From positions 54,656,080-54,720,079 of the forward strand of contig OX439037.1 of the NCBI GenBank assembly GCA_949317995.1: DNA of 64,000 nt, read 5' to 3'. This document shows positions 30,101 through 45,100 of the stretch, in pieces. Source of the DNA: Acholoe squamosa. Taxonomy: Eukaryota > Annelida > Polychaeta > Phyllodocida > Polynoidae. The notes beneath the pieces were generated by a model, which did no database searches, was not told where the DNA came from, and saw nothing but the letters and a program-made list of their open reading frames with translations. The first letter of the stretch is position 1, and each line of letters opens with the position of its first letter. Made by a program: the position numbers and the translations under genes.

Positions 30101-33100
30101 AATGATAAGACTCCCCAAGACACCTCTGAGGAACCCAGTCACAGGGGATCTGTGGCACCTAGAACTTGTTGCATGGAGGATCTAGAGCGAGCCCTACAGG
30201 CTCAGGGTGCCACACCCACTACCATCCGGCTATACATGGAGTCATGGCCCAAAGGCACCAAAACTCAATACAATGTGTATTTGGAAAAATGGACAAAGTA
30301 TTGTGCGGAAAAAAGGGTACACCCCATAAAACCCACACATAGAAGCAATGAACTTCTTCTCTAGCCTTTACGATGAAGGATTAGCATACACCACTATAAA
30401 CACAGCTAGATCTGCACTATCTGCTTATGTAGAGTTAGATCAGTACGGTAGAACCCTAGGTTCACATCCAGACGTATGTAGACAACTCAAAGGACTTTCA
30501 GTAGTTAGACCTCCCAAGGCTAGATATACTCACACTTGGGACGTAGATATAGTACTGACTATGCTTAAGTCTTGGCATCCACTGGAAAGCTTAAGTTATA
30601 AACAGTTAGCATACAAAACCGTGTTACTGCTGGCACTAGCAACAGCTCAAAGGGCACAAACATTACATGCCTTTAAAACCAGCTCAATAGTATTTACTGA
30701 CAATGAGGTAATACTACTGGTAGACAAACAATTGAAACACACCAAGGAAGGAAAACCTTTAGACAGGTTTCATGTCTACAAGTTTGAAAAGAGGGCACTA
30801 TGCCCTTACAGGACTTTAAGGAGATATCTTAAAGTGACAGAACCCTTCAGGGAAGGTGGCAAAGACCAACTTTGGTTGTCACTATGTTCCGCTAAAAAAT
30901 GGATTGACTGTAGTTCTGTATCCAGATGGATAAAAGATGCCATTTGAGAAGCAGGTGTCCGGAAATACTTCAAGGCACACTCCACCAGAGGAGCCTTGGT
31001 ATCTAAGGTGTATTACAGCAAACTACCTGTGGATTACATCCTGAAACAGGGCAGATGGACCATTGCATTGACTTTTGCTAAGTTCTACAAAAGGTCTATC
31101 CACAAGGACCATGACAGCATGTACCAGTCTACAGTGCTCTTCATGGCCTCCAGCACACAATAAGGTAATCATACATCTCTATGTTGTCATTACCAGCTGG
31201 GTAACAAGGCAGCTTTCAAATCCCCATTATGAGAACTTCGTCGGCATAGCAACCAGACATAAACTTTACAAGTTAAACGAGACTTACCTTGGTAAAAGGT
31301 GAAGCTTGACTTAAAGTTTATAAGGGTTGCTAGACTGCCGTCGAAGAGAACAACAGTCCCACCTCATTTGATCAAGTTTTCACCCACCCCGTTGTTCTCT
31401 GGGTGGACTTCTGGTTTACCAGAAGACCCTTTTTTTTTATTTACCTTGTTACCCAGCTAGCTTTAAATACTGATGCATTATGCGCCGGTATCACGTAACT
31501 CCTTCTCCGTTGTTCTCTTCGTCGGCAGTCTAGCAACCCTTATAAACTTTAAGTCAAACTTCACCTTTTACCAAGGTAAGTCTTGTTTAATTTATAAATT
31601 ATTGACTCAATGGATATTTAGACACCTACAAAATTAAAGGGACACAGCGGACATTAACATGTCAGCTATTTACTGGGTGTATAGTCTAGTGAGTAAATTA
31701 ACTGTACAACAGGGTTCCCACGCCTTTGCCACAATAAAATCACTGGTGTTGCTTTTGCAAATCGTGCCGATCCTATAGTGTCAGCATGTATCCGAAGGTT
31801 CGACATAATGCCCAAATGCAGAACTGACGACTTACTCGCCTATTAAAGTCACATTAATGCATTATGAAGACAAATTAACATTAAGCTTGAGGCTCTAACT
31901 ATTGCCATCCTTTCCCTGGAGGTTCGCATTCTACCTTTACCATTATAGACAAGTCATTTTTACGACACAGCCAGAGTAGTCTTACTTCTTGGTGATATGG
32001 CATTCATTTATGCTGATGTATCCATTTACTTTCTCTGAATAACATGTAATTATCTGTAGAGGATGGATGAATAGCCATATACGGTAGGCATGGCCTTGTA
32101 TTGCAGCTGGTCACCTTTTTCGTAACATATAAAGCTCAATGGCAGTGTGGGTTGGTGCATAAACAATAGGATAAGAGAAGGATCAGCATTCTTTAGTTCC
32201 CCTCGAAGAGTGGTTCAGAGTTTCCCCACCCTATGTCAAAATTTGACATTAATCATTGACCGCTACCTTAAAATGGTGACTCAAAAAAGATAACCAGTAA
32301 CTAATACTAGTGGAAATGCATTAGCTGTAATACTACCAAAATTTGCGCAACAAGGACAGAAATGTGTGGATCAGATAAAGAGGGGATAACTAACTTTGTC
32401 CATTTTATGCAAGTGTTGGTATAATAGAGTTTTTTTTATGAATAATATCATTATATATGAGGAAAAGCAATCCTTTGGGAGTATGTCGACACTGTAGAAA
32501 CAGCATGGTGCACGATGAAACGCCGGTGAGTAACTCGCTAGGACTGTGTTCATGCATCTTGACAACCAATGGGTATAATGCTACAGTCGTTAAATTAATT
32601 CCTTTTTTTCTGTTTTTCAGAGGAGTCATGTGAGATTGTGGTTGAGGTTTATGTAGACAAGCTGACAGCACCCCTCCTCAACACCGGCGCCGACCGCCTT
32701 GAAGATATCCTAGTCCTCCACCTGGCCGGAGGCAAAGACCTATTTGTATCCTTTTCTGACTATTTTAGTATACCTAGTCATGTGATTGACATTAGGGGGG
32801 TATATAATTGTACGTAGATATATAGCACTCGATAATTTTACAGGTATAGGAAAATATTTCTTTATACATGGATATTTCATTGATCAGATTTACCCAGAAA
32901 TAACAGTGGTTTCATGAACCCCATTTAGGTCGAGTCTAAATGCTCTAGCGTCTGAATATTTTGACAAACACTATGTTGCCAAGCATTTCGCCAAGGCTTG
33001 GTTACGTCTATGAATGGAAAAAGTGGGCAATGAAGGACATAAATAACATGGGCAGAATTCTCCAAGATGTAAACAATGTTGGTTGTCTGTTGAATTATGC

Positions 33101-36100
33101 AGGCCTATTTAAGAGAAGGGGGACTCTGTGAGTGCTGATGAAATGAAATTATGAAATTAAGTTACTCATTTGCGGGCACATAGATTTAGTCAGTCGTGTC
33201 ACAATAACTCATTTGATCTATATAAAGCAAATGATTCTAAAAGGAGGTATGAGTGAAGAGGGTCTTAGTTGAAGACACAATTATCATTAGGACGCTAATG
33301 ATATTAGTCTCACTGCCTTAAGGGATCCACAAAGAATTTAATTGTACCCTTACATCGGCTCATTATGATTTTCCTATACCCTCTCTATTCTCCAAGGGCC
33401 GACAAGAGCCTTAAAGAACGATACCATTGTGTTGTCAAGATGTATGAATGTAGCTCTTGTGGATAGAGTTGTATTTATGCATAATGCCTATCCTATCCTA
33501 TAGAGGTGATGCATGTTCAACGATTCAGCATGAAGCGGTATGGTAGTACTAGCGAGTTACTCCCCAGCTATCCTTTGGTGCATCATGACGCGAAATATAC
33601 ATTAACATGGCGAGGTAATTCAGCCTTAAAAGGGTAGCCATTTCAGAAGACAGAAAAGGAAAGAAATCACCACAATTCATTCAGCGTCTTCAACTTATTT
33701 TACAAGAGAAATCATCTGTGATAACTGGTGCTTATAATTATGCTTCGATAGCCATCTATTTTGGCTAAATGAAAGGGAACGGATATTTTTCATGATGTAA
33801 AAGATACTACCGTTATCTTTTTTTTTCATGGACACTTTCGGCGAAGTGAAAACCTGGGCTTGTTCTTGGTTAAAACGCCTACCCCCTCCCTCAGCGTTTA
33901 ATAAGGCTTGGATCGCGTGGACGGCGCTGACTTGGTGTATAATGCTGACCTATGGCCGGGGCCGATCTTGCCTAGACAGAGAGACCCTGTCCTGGCCTCC
34001 TCACGTCCCCAAAGGAGGTCGTCATACTACGACTAATCTTGCCAACCTTTTGATGATGGCATGCGGTACTTAAAGGGTTAACATAAATGAAGCGGCCGCA
34101 TAGATGCAAAACCATACGCCGCCAATAAACTGGTTTATCTGCAAATAGTAATTCTGTAGAGAAATTGAAATGTTTATGGCTAAAGGATGCTCCCTGTTAA
34201 CTAACTGTTAAATGGAAAAGTCCAAATTTGAATTTATCGTTTGCCTTTTCCATGTAGGATCCCAGAGCGTGCTTGGCAATATTGAGAACCAAGTGTTTCT
34301 ATTAATTGAATACTGAGTAGATTTGAACGGCCTGTGTTTGGGTCGTAAATGAAACCACTTCCCAAGGCCTTTTATACAGCTCATTACCGAAGGGAAACTC
34401 ACTGCGTGTTCAAATTATTAATATTCCCCAAATGGATATAAAAGCCGATTAAATATTCCGTCTTGCAGGTAGAGCAATTACCACTGCCAGAATTAACGGG
34501 CCTTTTCCCCGCAGGCCATCTATGGTCGATAAATAAGGAGATGAAGTCAGATTAGGCGAATCTAAAGCCCTCCAACCCTGGCAATGGCTTGTTAATTCCA
34601 TATGTGAATTGATGTTAGATTCAGTTGGAGTGATTTAATCGGGGTCAAAGTCACGCACACACATAACTATTATACAGTTCGGGAGAGTAACTCGCCAGCA
34701 CTGCCTGCATCATGTCGACTTACTGGAGTGGATTAATTCTGTAGGGTCGTCATGAGACAGCAGTGGTGAGTTATGTGTCAGGGCGGCATTCATGCATCAT
34801 CATGCTGACAAATGCGCACAGTGTATAAATGCACAAATCGGCCTTTGAAGGGCTTATAAGCAGGTAGGCCTTGTAGGTGAAAATAAACACGACCGTCCCT
34901 AGTTCCTCATTAGCTGACCTCGGATTTGTTATTATACATAAAGTGATAATGACTTCCATTATGGTCAATTTCATCTCAGATCTAGGGATCTTAATAGCAA
35001 CCAATACGCATGGCTTCATGGTCATGATATATGCAGGTGATCCAAAATTGAAATGCTGCCTTGGCTAATATTTCCAGAACATTGATTTAGAAGGATGATT
35101 GGGATAATTAGAGACCCCCTGTCCATCCACCCGGCTATCCTAATGCGCACTATAAGTGTAAAAAGTGCCAATCCACATATTGTATAGATATGAATAATCG
35201 CGTGTTAGCTCTTTGAGTCTAGTAATACAGATCTAGACTTTATATATATTCAGAACTTAGATAGATAGATACATACCCCTCTGAATATGTATGGCGGCGT
35301 CTTTTCCTGTATATACGTCTTATCGCCATGGGAACAAGTAAGGAACCACGGGAACGGCTTTTCACCTTCCCCACCAGATGCCTAGGGCCATCACTAGCTG
35401 CAACCAAACTTAGTTTTTCTAACGAATTTTTCGACACCAATTGCCTGTCAAGCTGGTGGCTATGCCGCTGGCCCATGGGTTATTAAGAAATACCAGTCCC
35501 TGGAGCTTGGCCGACTGAGTCCTCTCTCACTGCCTGGGGCCTGGCACCACCTACCGGGATGAGAGGGGACTGATCAGGTTCTAGAAGGATGGTGATAGTT
35601 AGGACTACGTGGTACTTTGGTTTAGAAAAGGGCATCAGTTTGGAGCGAGGGCAACGATTTCAAAAGTGTATAATAACCTACTCCTTGAGCACCAATGTCT
35701 GAAGTATCTATACATGTATGATGACAATAAACTGACACAGTGACTCCAAGGGTGTCGGAAGTAACATGACTTTGGGGGGGGGGGCGACGCGGGTCAGGTG
35801 GGGCACATCGAGATTTATAAGCACAGCAAGTGAAGCACTTTGATATTTTTAGAGGGTTAAGGAGGAAAATTTTGAATATTTCGATATTGATCCTGCTATT
35901 TTGGTCAAATTGTGAGCAAATGACCAAGTTCACCATAAATATGTATATTGGTTTCAAATTTTTTTTTTTTTTTTTTTTTGGGGGGGGGGGCAAAATATAG
36001 TCTGCCCCCCCCTTCAGGGGGATATCTTCAGGGTCATAACAAGTACATTCTCCTTATTGGCTCATGATGGGAAAGATCCACTTAGCATGCAATAAGCTCT

Positions 36101-39100
36101 CCGACTAATTATCACCTTGCCTTATGAGGAGTATAATTTCCTGTGACTTGCCATGAGAAAATCATCTTCCCAAGTCGTAGGTCTTCTAACTCAACCATTT
36201 ATCATTGGCCAGACGGACCCGCCATGAGAAGATTCCCAGGTCATGGTACTAAGCTGACCATGAGCCACCTGACTCTGTACAAAGATGCTGACTCATTATG
36301 AGATCCGTTTACCATGTAACAGGCTGACTCGTCCTGAGGAAATCCCCTTACTCTGTCCATGAATCTCAACATGAGGAGACCCCATTTTACCCTCGAACCG
36401 ACTCTCCGTAAGATGATCACCATATCACACCACAGGCCATGTGCGCCTTTTCTCCTGAGTGCTCAGTGTTTGTATCCAGTGAAAATAACATACCAGAACT
36501 TGATAAAGGGCCCCAGCTCAAATTACTGAACACATTTTCCATCCTAAAATGGATTTGAATAAGCAAACAGCCCATGACAGTAATCTTGTGAACAGTAGGA
36601 GCCAGTCCTCTTTTTTTTTTGTTAACAAGAGCGATGATTCCATGACAATGAACATTTTAATCTACAATAATATTTCTATTTCAAAAACAACTAATCGGTA
36701 GAATCGGTAAATTATCTCACCATTCTGTAAGAAGAATTCTGAATTCAGATAAACCATACAAGCTGTATCTAAAGCCATTCTCGCGCATAGGCTACGCTGA
36801 GTTTTGAGTTTTAACAAGTTTATTGGCAGAAATCATACATGTACGTTTTTCAGATGGGCCAAAACACGGCAACAGGAAAGAAATAGTGTAGCGCTCAATC
36901 AGGTTGTACAAAGTTACATCAGGCAGACATCTTTTGGGTGTAGATCATTACGATATTACTAAAGACATAACTAAAGCCTCTTAGGGGCTGTATGTATCAC
37001 CATGATTTGCACAAGTCGATTATCCGCAGGCAGCATGTATATTACATCTTTCAAAAATAATTGCGTAGTCTATCAAGTGACGGTTATACACCAAATACAT
37101 TCAGATTTTGTTCATGAATTCTTTCTTACTGCCTATCTGCTGAGTATTTGAATCCAATTTGTCCCCAAGGACACACCCCCTGTACAGTGGTGACTTATCA
37201 TACGTCAAACACCTGGATCTGGATACCTTTAACTGTTTTTTAACATTGCCGCGCGTTGTTTCTCCGAAAATTAAGACCACGATCAATGATAACACCAAGG
37301 TAATTGAATTCATCAACCACTTCAAGGCGCTTACCATCCAGTTCAGCACTCATTATACTCAAATTGTGTCTGGCATTATTCGTGAGGTTACCAAATCGAC
37401 GATGCCCACCAGAGACTAAATATATTACTAAACACGTCAAAGTGAGTCACTTACTTGAACTACACGTGTGATTTATGAAGACATAGGCCTAAATTCTTTT
37501 AAAAAATGTCGCGTTCAGGCAAATTAGGTAGGTAGGTAGGTAAGAATTTCATTTCTTTTTTTTTCAGAATTTCTTTGAGGCTGGCTGTAAATTTTCGCAC
37601 CTATGTGACACGAATCTGATGTGCTGGATTATAAAAAAAACTTCCATGTCTCGATAAGTGCCAAAAATATCCATTTAATTTTTTTTTTCTAAAAGGCCCA
37701 TAAAAATTAGGGTAGGTAGTGTTACCTGAACACAACACCTGAACATAACATATTTTTAGTCTCACAATGTTAAAACTTTAGCAATTTTATCAATTATCAA
37801 GAACATAATATTTTTATTTAATGTGTTGAGATGGTGATATTTGATTAGTCATTGAAAGGTCACGAACAAGTCATTGAATTGAAAGAATCATGTCAATGGC
37901 TTCCCGGATTTCACATTATATAGGATATACATGTAATTGAAGTCAAATTAATCAAGGGGAAAGCGTAAACGTCTAAGAATAATTCTTTTTAACGACACTT
38001 GAGTCAGTATTACCATTTGGTATTAGTGTATTTGGATTTACTGATTCATAAGCTCAGGCAGGAGGCGGTACTTATTTTCGCCCTGGAAAACACATTTTAT
38101 GCTTAAATGAACTTTCTGAAACAGCTGGGATCCACACTGAAATGTATTGGCCGACATAAAAACAATGAAAGGATACCTCTTTATTTGGCATTGTTTAGGC
38201 AAAAATAAAGTTCTTCTTTTCCGATTCAATAATCTCTCCACCTAATGCGAAACAGATAGCAGGCGGGACGAGACGGCATACAAAACCTCGCGGCCGATAC
38301 TGCTTTCATTTCGTCAACTGTTCTTTTGTGGAGAGCTGAAACTGCCCCATGGAAAAAAGTTGAGCTTAGCAGTGAAATTAATATCTCTCAAATAGGGGTT
38401 GAGCGAATTGTCTTTTCAATATCTGACGTGTGACGTTTCTTTTGTTTTAAGTTTTCATAGCTTGCAGTAGACAGGTACTGTTTTTTCGTGGTCACTAAAC
38501 TCTCAGACGAGACAGGATAGTTATTTGATACGGGACAGTTCGGGGACAGAAATGGATACTAAAGTAGCAGATATCTTAGAAGGTGTACATTTTAAATGTA
38601 ATGCTGTAACATGGAGTTTATAGGTGCTACAAAGTAGGAAATGAGAAATTAATGGTTGTAGGGGCTTTCATACTATGCGTATACATTTGGATTTCACTTA
38701 AAGTATAGTTATTTTCACAAAAAAAAGAAAAATAGGTATTAGCATGTTATATGGATAAGTGGGTCTCCGTGAGTGGATACTGCACACATGTGGCATACCC
38801 TATGGATAGTAGACTAGCAATCAACGAGGCACGACCCAGTTTGGCTCTGCCTCGTCCACACATCAATTGATATTTGCTATAGACTAGTTTATCGCTATGA
38901 ATATGACCATAGCTGTGGAGATGGCCTTAAAAATCCATCACTCACTCTTCTCTACTCACTCACTACTCACTCACTCACTCTATACACTCACTCTATGCAC
39001 TCACTCTACACACTCACTATACACACTTATTCTATACACTCACTCTATGCACTCACTCTTTACACTCATTCTATACACTCACTCTATGCACTCACTCTAT

Positions 39101-42100
39101 GCACTCACTATACACACTCATTCTATACACTCACTCTATGCACTCCCTCTATGCACTCACTCTTTACACTCACTCTTTACACTCTATGCACTCACTCTTT
39201 ACACTCATTCTATACACTCACTCTATGCACTCACTCTATGCACTCATTCTATACACTCACTCACTCACTAATTTGAGAAACTCACCCACTTTGAGATGCT
39301 CGTATGCCTGCTCACTGTCAGACGTACAGCTGATTTGCCAGCGACCATGTTCGGTTATATTTGGCCTGTATGGGAGTCGGTGTCTCCGCCACCCCTACCC
39401 TACCCCTTTTCAGTGGCATCATCATCCATAGTTTGGGTTCAGTCCTTTCTTATTTTGTTGTTTTTGTTTCCATAGCTCCAAATAGAAGTACCTAGCTTTT
39501 GAACAAGAAAAATGTGGCAAGGACCACGGATAGGAGTTGCCACTCTGCGGCCGACGTGTGATGTCACGGCCGACGTATGACGTCACAAATTGCATCACAA
39601 GGTGACTGTGACATCACTGACAAACCGAAAACATAATGAAGTTGCTACGGTCGCTACGCTCCCTGCCGCTACGCGGCAAGCAACTCAAAAAAAAGTGGTT
39701 TTATGTTCAAGAATTAAGATTTTCGAATTTCTGCCCCTCCTATCTCAGAACAACCCAACCTTCATATACTGACATGCGCTCACTTGTATAAAGAAAAGAG
39801 AATAAAGACATCAACAAAGAAAGCCTGTGAAATAAGGGAGTGGTCATTTATTATCAACAGGGGGGGGGGGTTTGAGGGGGGAGGGTAAAAAATTCTGACC
39901 CCACTCGAGGGGGGGGCTAAAAATATTTTGACCCCTCTTGAGGGGGGGCTAAAAAAATTTACCCCCTTTTTAGCAAAAAAGCCCGTGTGCTACTATAGAT
40001 CAAAGAGGGGGCGCGAAAACTCTCTGCGCCTCCGGCGCGGGGGGGGCGCAAAATTTTTTTACTGCCGTCGAGGGGGGGCGTAAAACGTTTTCGCGCATCC
40101 GCGCGAAAACCCACCACCCCCCCTGTTGATAAATAATGACCACTCCCTAATGTCACCACTGTTTAATCCAATAATTGATACGCATTAAGCCTAACACGGC
40201 AAGTATTGAATTGAATCCAAACACTTCTTGGTACTACTTTATGGATGGAAATGGCGAATTAGGCGAATCTGCGAGAGAGAGAGTCAATTTCCTTCTTTCT
40301 GCATTCAATACTGAAAATCAATTTAATGCGGTGCTTGTTAAAACGTGATTTAATTCCGATAAAATACTTCAAGTGAAATTTGAAGTGTTTCATTCGAAAT
40401 AAGGTAATGCACGGAGCCCCCACCGGGGAGCTGAAATGAGTATGGAAATGGCAAGCCTAATATATCAGTAAATGTCACCAATGGTTCTCTGAAATCTTCA
40501 GGCCCTACAAGCTTTTTCCTTCACAAATCTTATCCTCATAAGAATATAAAGTATATCCTTTAATGTAAAGGCAACAGTTTTTTTTCTTTAACGGTGGGAG
40601 GAGGGGTAGGTGGTGCAAAATTCTAAGTATGTGTACCGACCTGTTTTAATTCCTTCAAGGCGAATGATCTTTAGGGTGCGTAAAAGTTTAAACTTATTAC
40701 GAGGAGTACGATATCGCTCTCTCCCTCTTTTCAGAGCTGGGGGTATTTTATTATCCCCTCACATCACAACGAGAGGCAGGTTATTTCTCTCCCTTTCCAT
40801 TCACTCCGCCTCCTGTTGATAAGAAATAACCACTCTCTATTGTGTAAAGAACATCGATTAAGAACTTTGCTGTCAGACACCATTCTCAATGCGCCGATAA
40901 CTTTAACAAGTGCCTGTTGCATCTTTTGCCTCAAGCATAGTACTTTTATATTTTTGCCATTTACACGGTACTTTCGGTCAACATGGGACTCGTAGGGGGG
41001 GGGAGTAGGGACGATGCTAAAAAGAGAACTTTAGCGCCAGGGCCGCTCTCAGAGTGACAAACACGGCTGCTGACAGTCGGACGGGGTGATTGTGTCACGT
41101 GACGACGAGCAGACGACAATTACGACAAAATCCACGCGCCGTCTAATTTACACTCTGAAGGCCACATGATGCCTCCCATGTCCATGTTCCTGTGTCGTTG
41201 ATAACACTTCTCTGGGGACGCCTGTCTGTAGTGTAACTGTTGGATTGTAACACGCAATGCAATGCTTTGGAAGCATCATGTCAATGCAATGCTTTGGAAG
41301 CATCATGTCAATGCAATGCTTTGGAAGCATCATGTCAATGCAATGCTTTGGAAGCATCATGTCAATGCAATGCTTTGGAAGCATCATGTCTAACCTAGGA
41401 GGCGGTGTTAATCAATCCCGTAGGCTCTGCCCGATGCATGAATGCAGCCCTGGGGATAAACTACTAATCACTCCCGATCGCTGTACTCCTGTATGCAGTC
41501 CTTATAGATTTACCTAATTGACCGGGATCACACGGACATTGTGGCAACTGATTGCTGGTAAAAGTGGGAGGCAACAAGTGACAATCACGAGGGGTAAATG
41601 TTTGATGTGTGGTGTTACCGTATCGCATACCAGAAGGGTCACTGAACAACCAATCGTAACACAGAATACATATACCCTTATCCAATCAGGTCGCTCCTTC
41701 TACACCGTACTTCAAAATAGGCAAGCCAATCAAATACTGTGATACTGTGGACACCCGGATCCCTGGGGATTCCCCACAAGCCACATGGTGTGACACTGAC
41801 AGTGTCCGGTGTCACCGGGTGGGCACCCTCACGAGTCTAGGGCTGTCAGTGTCACGCCGAAGCCACTCACGCTCATCCAGTACCCTGGGCTGGGGTGCAC
41901 GTGTATGTTGACTGACTATCATTTGTGTCCATGGGTGGGCCGTACTACGGGAGGGGGACGGGAGTGGGAAATTTGATGATTGCTCATCTAATATGATGTG
42001 ATCGCATCTAAAATGATGTGATCGGCCAAGATAAGGATCTATTTCATAATTCTGCATAACACAATTCAAGAATAACACATGATTTCAATGTGATCTGAAG

Positions 42101-45100
42101 TCTTGAAATTTTCACTCCACTTTTGAATGGGTGCTCCGTGGCCAAGTCGGCAGTTCCCGGGAGTCTAGGCCTGTCACGCCGAAGCCACTCACTCTCATCC
42201 GGTACCCTGGGGTCGGGGACGGAGGCCTCCACTACGGAGTCCCCCCCCCCGAGTACTACTGTGACACAATTAATCAAGACCCCCCCCCCCAATAAGGGAG
42301 TGATCATTTTTTAACAACAGGGGGGGCTGGTGGGTTTGCCCCCCAGGGGGTAAATTTTTTCACCCCCCCCCGCCTAACCCGAACATCCACCCAACACTCC
42401 CCACCTAAGGGAGTGATCATTTTTTAACAACAGGGGGGGGGTGGGTTTGAGGGGGGGGTCAGAATTTTTTCAACCCCTTGAACGGGGGGGTCAGAATTTT
42501 TTCAATACCTCTGATGGGGGGGGGTCAAAATAATTTCACTTGTTTTCAGTGGAAAACCTCGCGCGTTACTATAGGCTAAAAGGGGACGTCCGCGCGCGAT
42601 TTTTGTCCCTTATGGGGGGGTCGAGAAAATTTTACCCCCTCAAGAGGGGGGGGTCGAAATTTTTTTTGCGCATCCGCACGCAAACCCACCAGCCCCCCCC
42701 CCCCTGTTGTTAAAAAATGATCACTCCCTAACCCGAACATCCACCCAAAACTCCCCGCCTAACCCGACATCCACCCAACACTCCGCGCCTAACCCGAACA
42801 TCCACCAAACACTGCCCGCCTAACCAGAACATCCCCGACTACTTTGGCAGTATTGATGTCAAAGTGTTTTCTTCTAGTACTGGGTATTTAGGGTTTAAAT
42901 AGGCCTAGAAATAAAAGTCAATAGTGTATCTTGTAGGGAATTGTCTGAAGATGCCAAAAAATATGGTCTCAATGTCATAGGATTAAGGAGAAATGAAGTA
43001 GAATGTTGTCAAAAAGTCGCGGAAATGCATTTTTGTTTCCTCTGGCCGTAGATTTTGGCAGTATTGCTGTCAAAGTGTTTACTGGTACTTCTATTTAGAT
43101 TTTGCATGGATATAATTATATCTTACCCATACATCCATCCAACCCTCCCCATCTAACCCCTACATTCATCCGACCCTCCCACCCAGTAGGCCTACATCCA
43201 CCGAACACTCCCCGCCTAGCCTGAACATCCACCCAACACTCCCCGCCTAACCTGAACATCCACCCAACACCCCCTGCCTAACCCGAACATCCACCTAACA
43301 CTCTCCGCCTAACCTGAACATCCACCCAACAGTCCCCGCCTAACCCGAACATCCACCCAACATTCCCCGCCTAACCTGAACATCCACCCAACACTCCCCG
43401 CCTTACCAGAACATCCACCCAACACTCCCCGCCTTACCCGAACATCCACCCAACACTCCCCGCCTTACCCGAACATCCACCCAACACTCTCTGCCTAACC
43501 CGAACATCCACCGAACAAGAATCGATTCAAGAGTTAAGGGGAGGGGGACATAAAAAAAATCAGACCCCTCCTGATCTGCAGGCTGGATCAGGCTGATGGG
43601 GGTCTAAAAAAATTTGAAGGTTCTAAGGGAGTGATCATTATCTAACAACTTAGTGACGAAAATCGTGCGCAAACGGGTAGGGGCTGCTGTCTTTGATGTT
43701 TATTATCTCTCCTCCAGTGTCCACCATAGTAATGACAGGTGACAACCCTACTCTGACCACCCCCTTTTCCTTGAGAATCACCCCTCCAGTGGTGCCCCTG
43801 TAGCAGGGCCAAAATCGTCAGGTCAACACTAGTGCCACCTACTGTATTATGGTTGATGAAACGAGTGTATAGTCCCAGAATATTTTTTGTTCAAAACATA
43901 AATTCAGTGGAAGTTTATGGGGGTGAAGGGGTCCTGATGTGTATTCATGCGCTGATCAGGCCTCACTATGCAAAAATCACTACCTGGTTACCATGGCAAT
44001 TTGCACAAAATCTAGCCTGACTCTGTTTATGTGGACCTATCTTATTTTTTTCTCCATTTCATAAGCTAAAATATGGTGTAGGTTGCTAAGCACTGTGAGA
44101 ATTTTAAGTATTTTCAATATCAGGTCAAAGGTGGAAGACTTCTGATTTTTGGATGGCCACAAGGCTTTTAGGGTGGTGACACCTTAAGGGAGTGGTCATT
44201 ATTTATCAACAGGGGGCGGTGGGTTTTTGCGCTGATGCGCAGAAATTTTTTACTAGCCCCCCCCTCGACGGCAGTCAACAATTTTTTGGGCTCCCCCACA
44301 CCAGAGGCGCGGCAAATCTTCGCGCCCCTCTTTGATCTAAAGTTGCGTGCTGGCTTTTTTTGCTAAAAAGAGGGTATATTTTTTTTAGTCCCCCCCTCAG
44401 GAGTGGTCAAATTTTTTTTAGCCCCCCTCGCGAGGGGTCTGAATTTTTTACGCCCCCCTCAAACCCCCAAGTAGAATTTTTTCAACCCCTCTGATGGGGG
44501 GGGGTCAAAATAATTTCACCTGTTTTCAGTGGAAAACCTTGCGTATTTACTATTAAAAGGGCATGTTTGCGCACGATTTTCGTCACTAAGTTGTTAGATA
44601 ATGATCACTCCCTTAGAACCTTCAAATTTTTTTAGACCCCCCATCAGCCTGATCCAGCCTGCAGATCAGGAGGGGTCTGATTTTTTTATGTCCCCCTCCC
44701 CTTAACTCTTGAATCGATTCTTGTTCGGTGGATGTTCGGGTTAGGCGGAGAGTGTTGGGTGGATGTTCAGGTTAGGCGGAGAGTGTTGGGTGGATGTTGG
44801 GTTAGGCGGGGATTGTTGGGTGATTGTTTGGGTTAGGCGGAGAGTGTTGGGTGGATGTTCGGGTTAGGCGGGGATTGTTGGGTGATTGTTTGGGTTAGGC
44901 GGAGAGTGTTGGGTGGATGTTCGGGTTAGGCGGGGAGTGTTGGGTGGATGTAGGCCTACTGGGTGGGAGGCGGGGAGTGTTTGGTGGATGTTCGGGTTAG
45001 GCGGGCAGTGTTGGGTGGATGTTCCGGTTAGGCGGGGAGTTTTGGGTGGATGTTCGGGTTAGGCTGAGAGTGTTGGGTGGATGTTCGGGTTAGGCGGGGA

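Larger units (their letters stand above)
26421..31596 (+). mobile_element. DIRS-type tyrosine-recombinase retrotransposon
   Basis: It shows the full DIRS layout. The left inverted terminal repeat is at 26423-26505 and the right one at 31467-31596, the inverse of the left over the shared part. An internal complementary region lies at 31230-31349. Its first segment (31230-31267) is complementary to the left terminus (26423-26460). Its second (31272-31349) is complementary to the right terminus (31509-31596). In between are Gag-like, RT, RNase H and tyrosine recombinase sequences in that order, all on +. All open frames are broken by stops or frameshifts. Confidence 0.9.

Noticed and set aside
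38897..39431. Three overlapping open frames rich in His, Ser, Leu, Thr
   Set aside because: Translation of the ACTC microsatellite in all frames. It is not a gene.
41148..41517. Open frames on both strands with repeated nine-residue units
   Set aside because: Artefact of the five-copy 27-bp tandem repeat.
42120..42185. Possible tRNA-derived SINE head (tggccaagtcgg resembles an A box)
   Set aside because: No matching B box (GGTTCGANTCC) at the right distance and no cloverleaf could be drawn.
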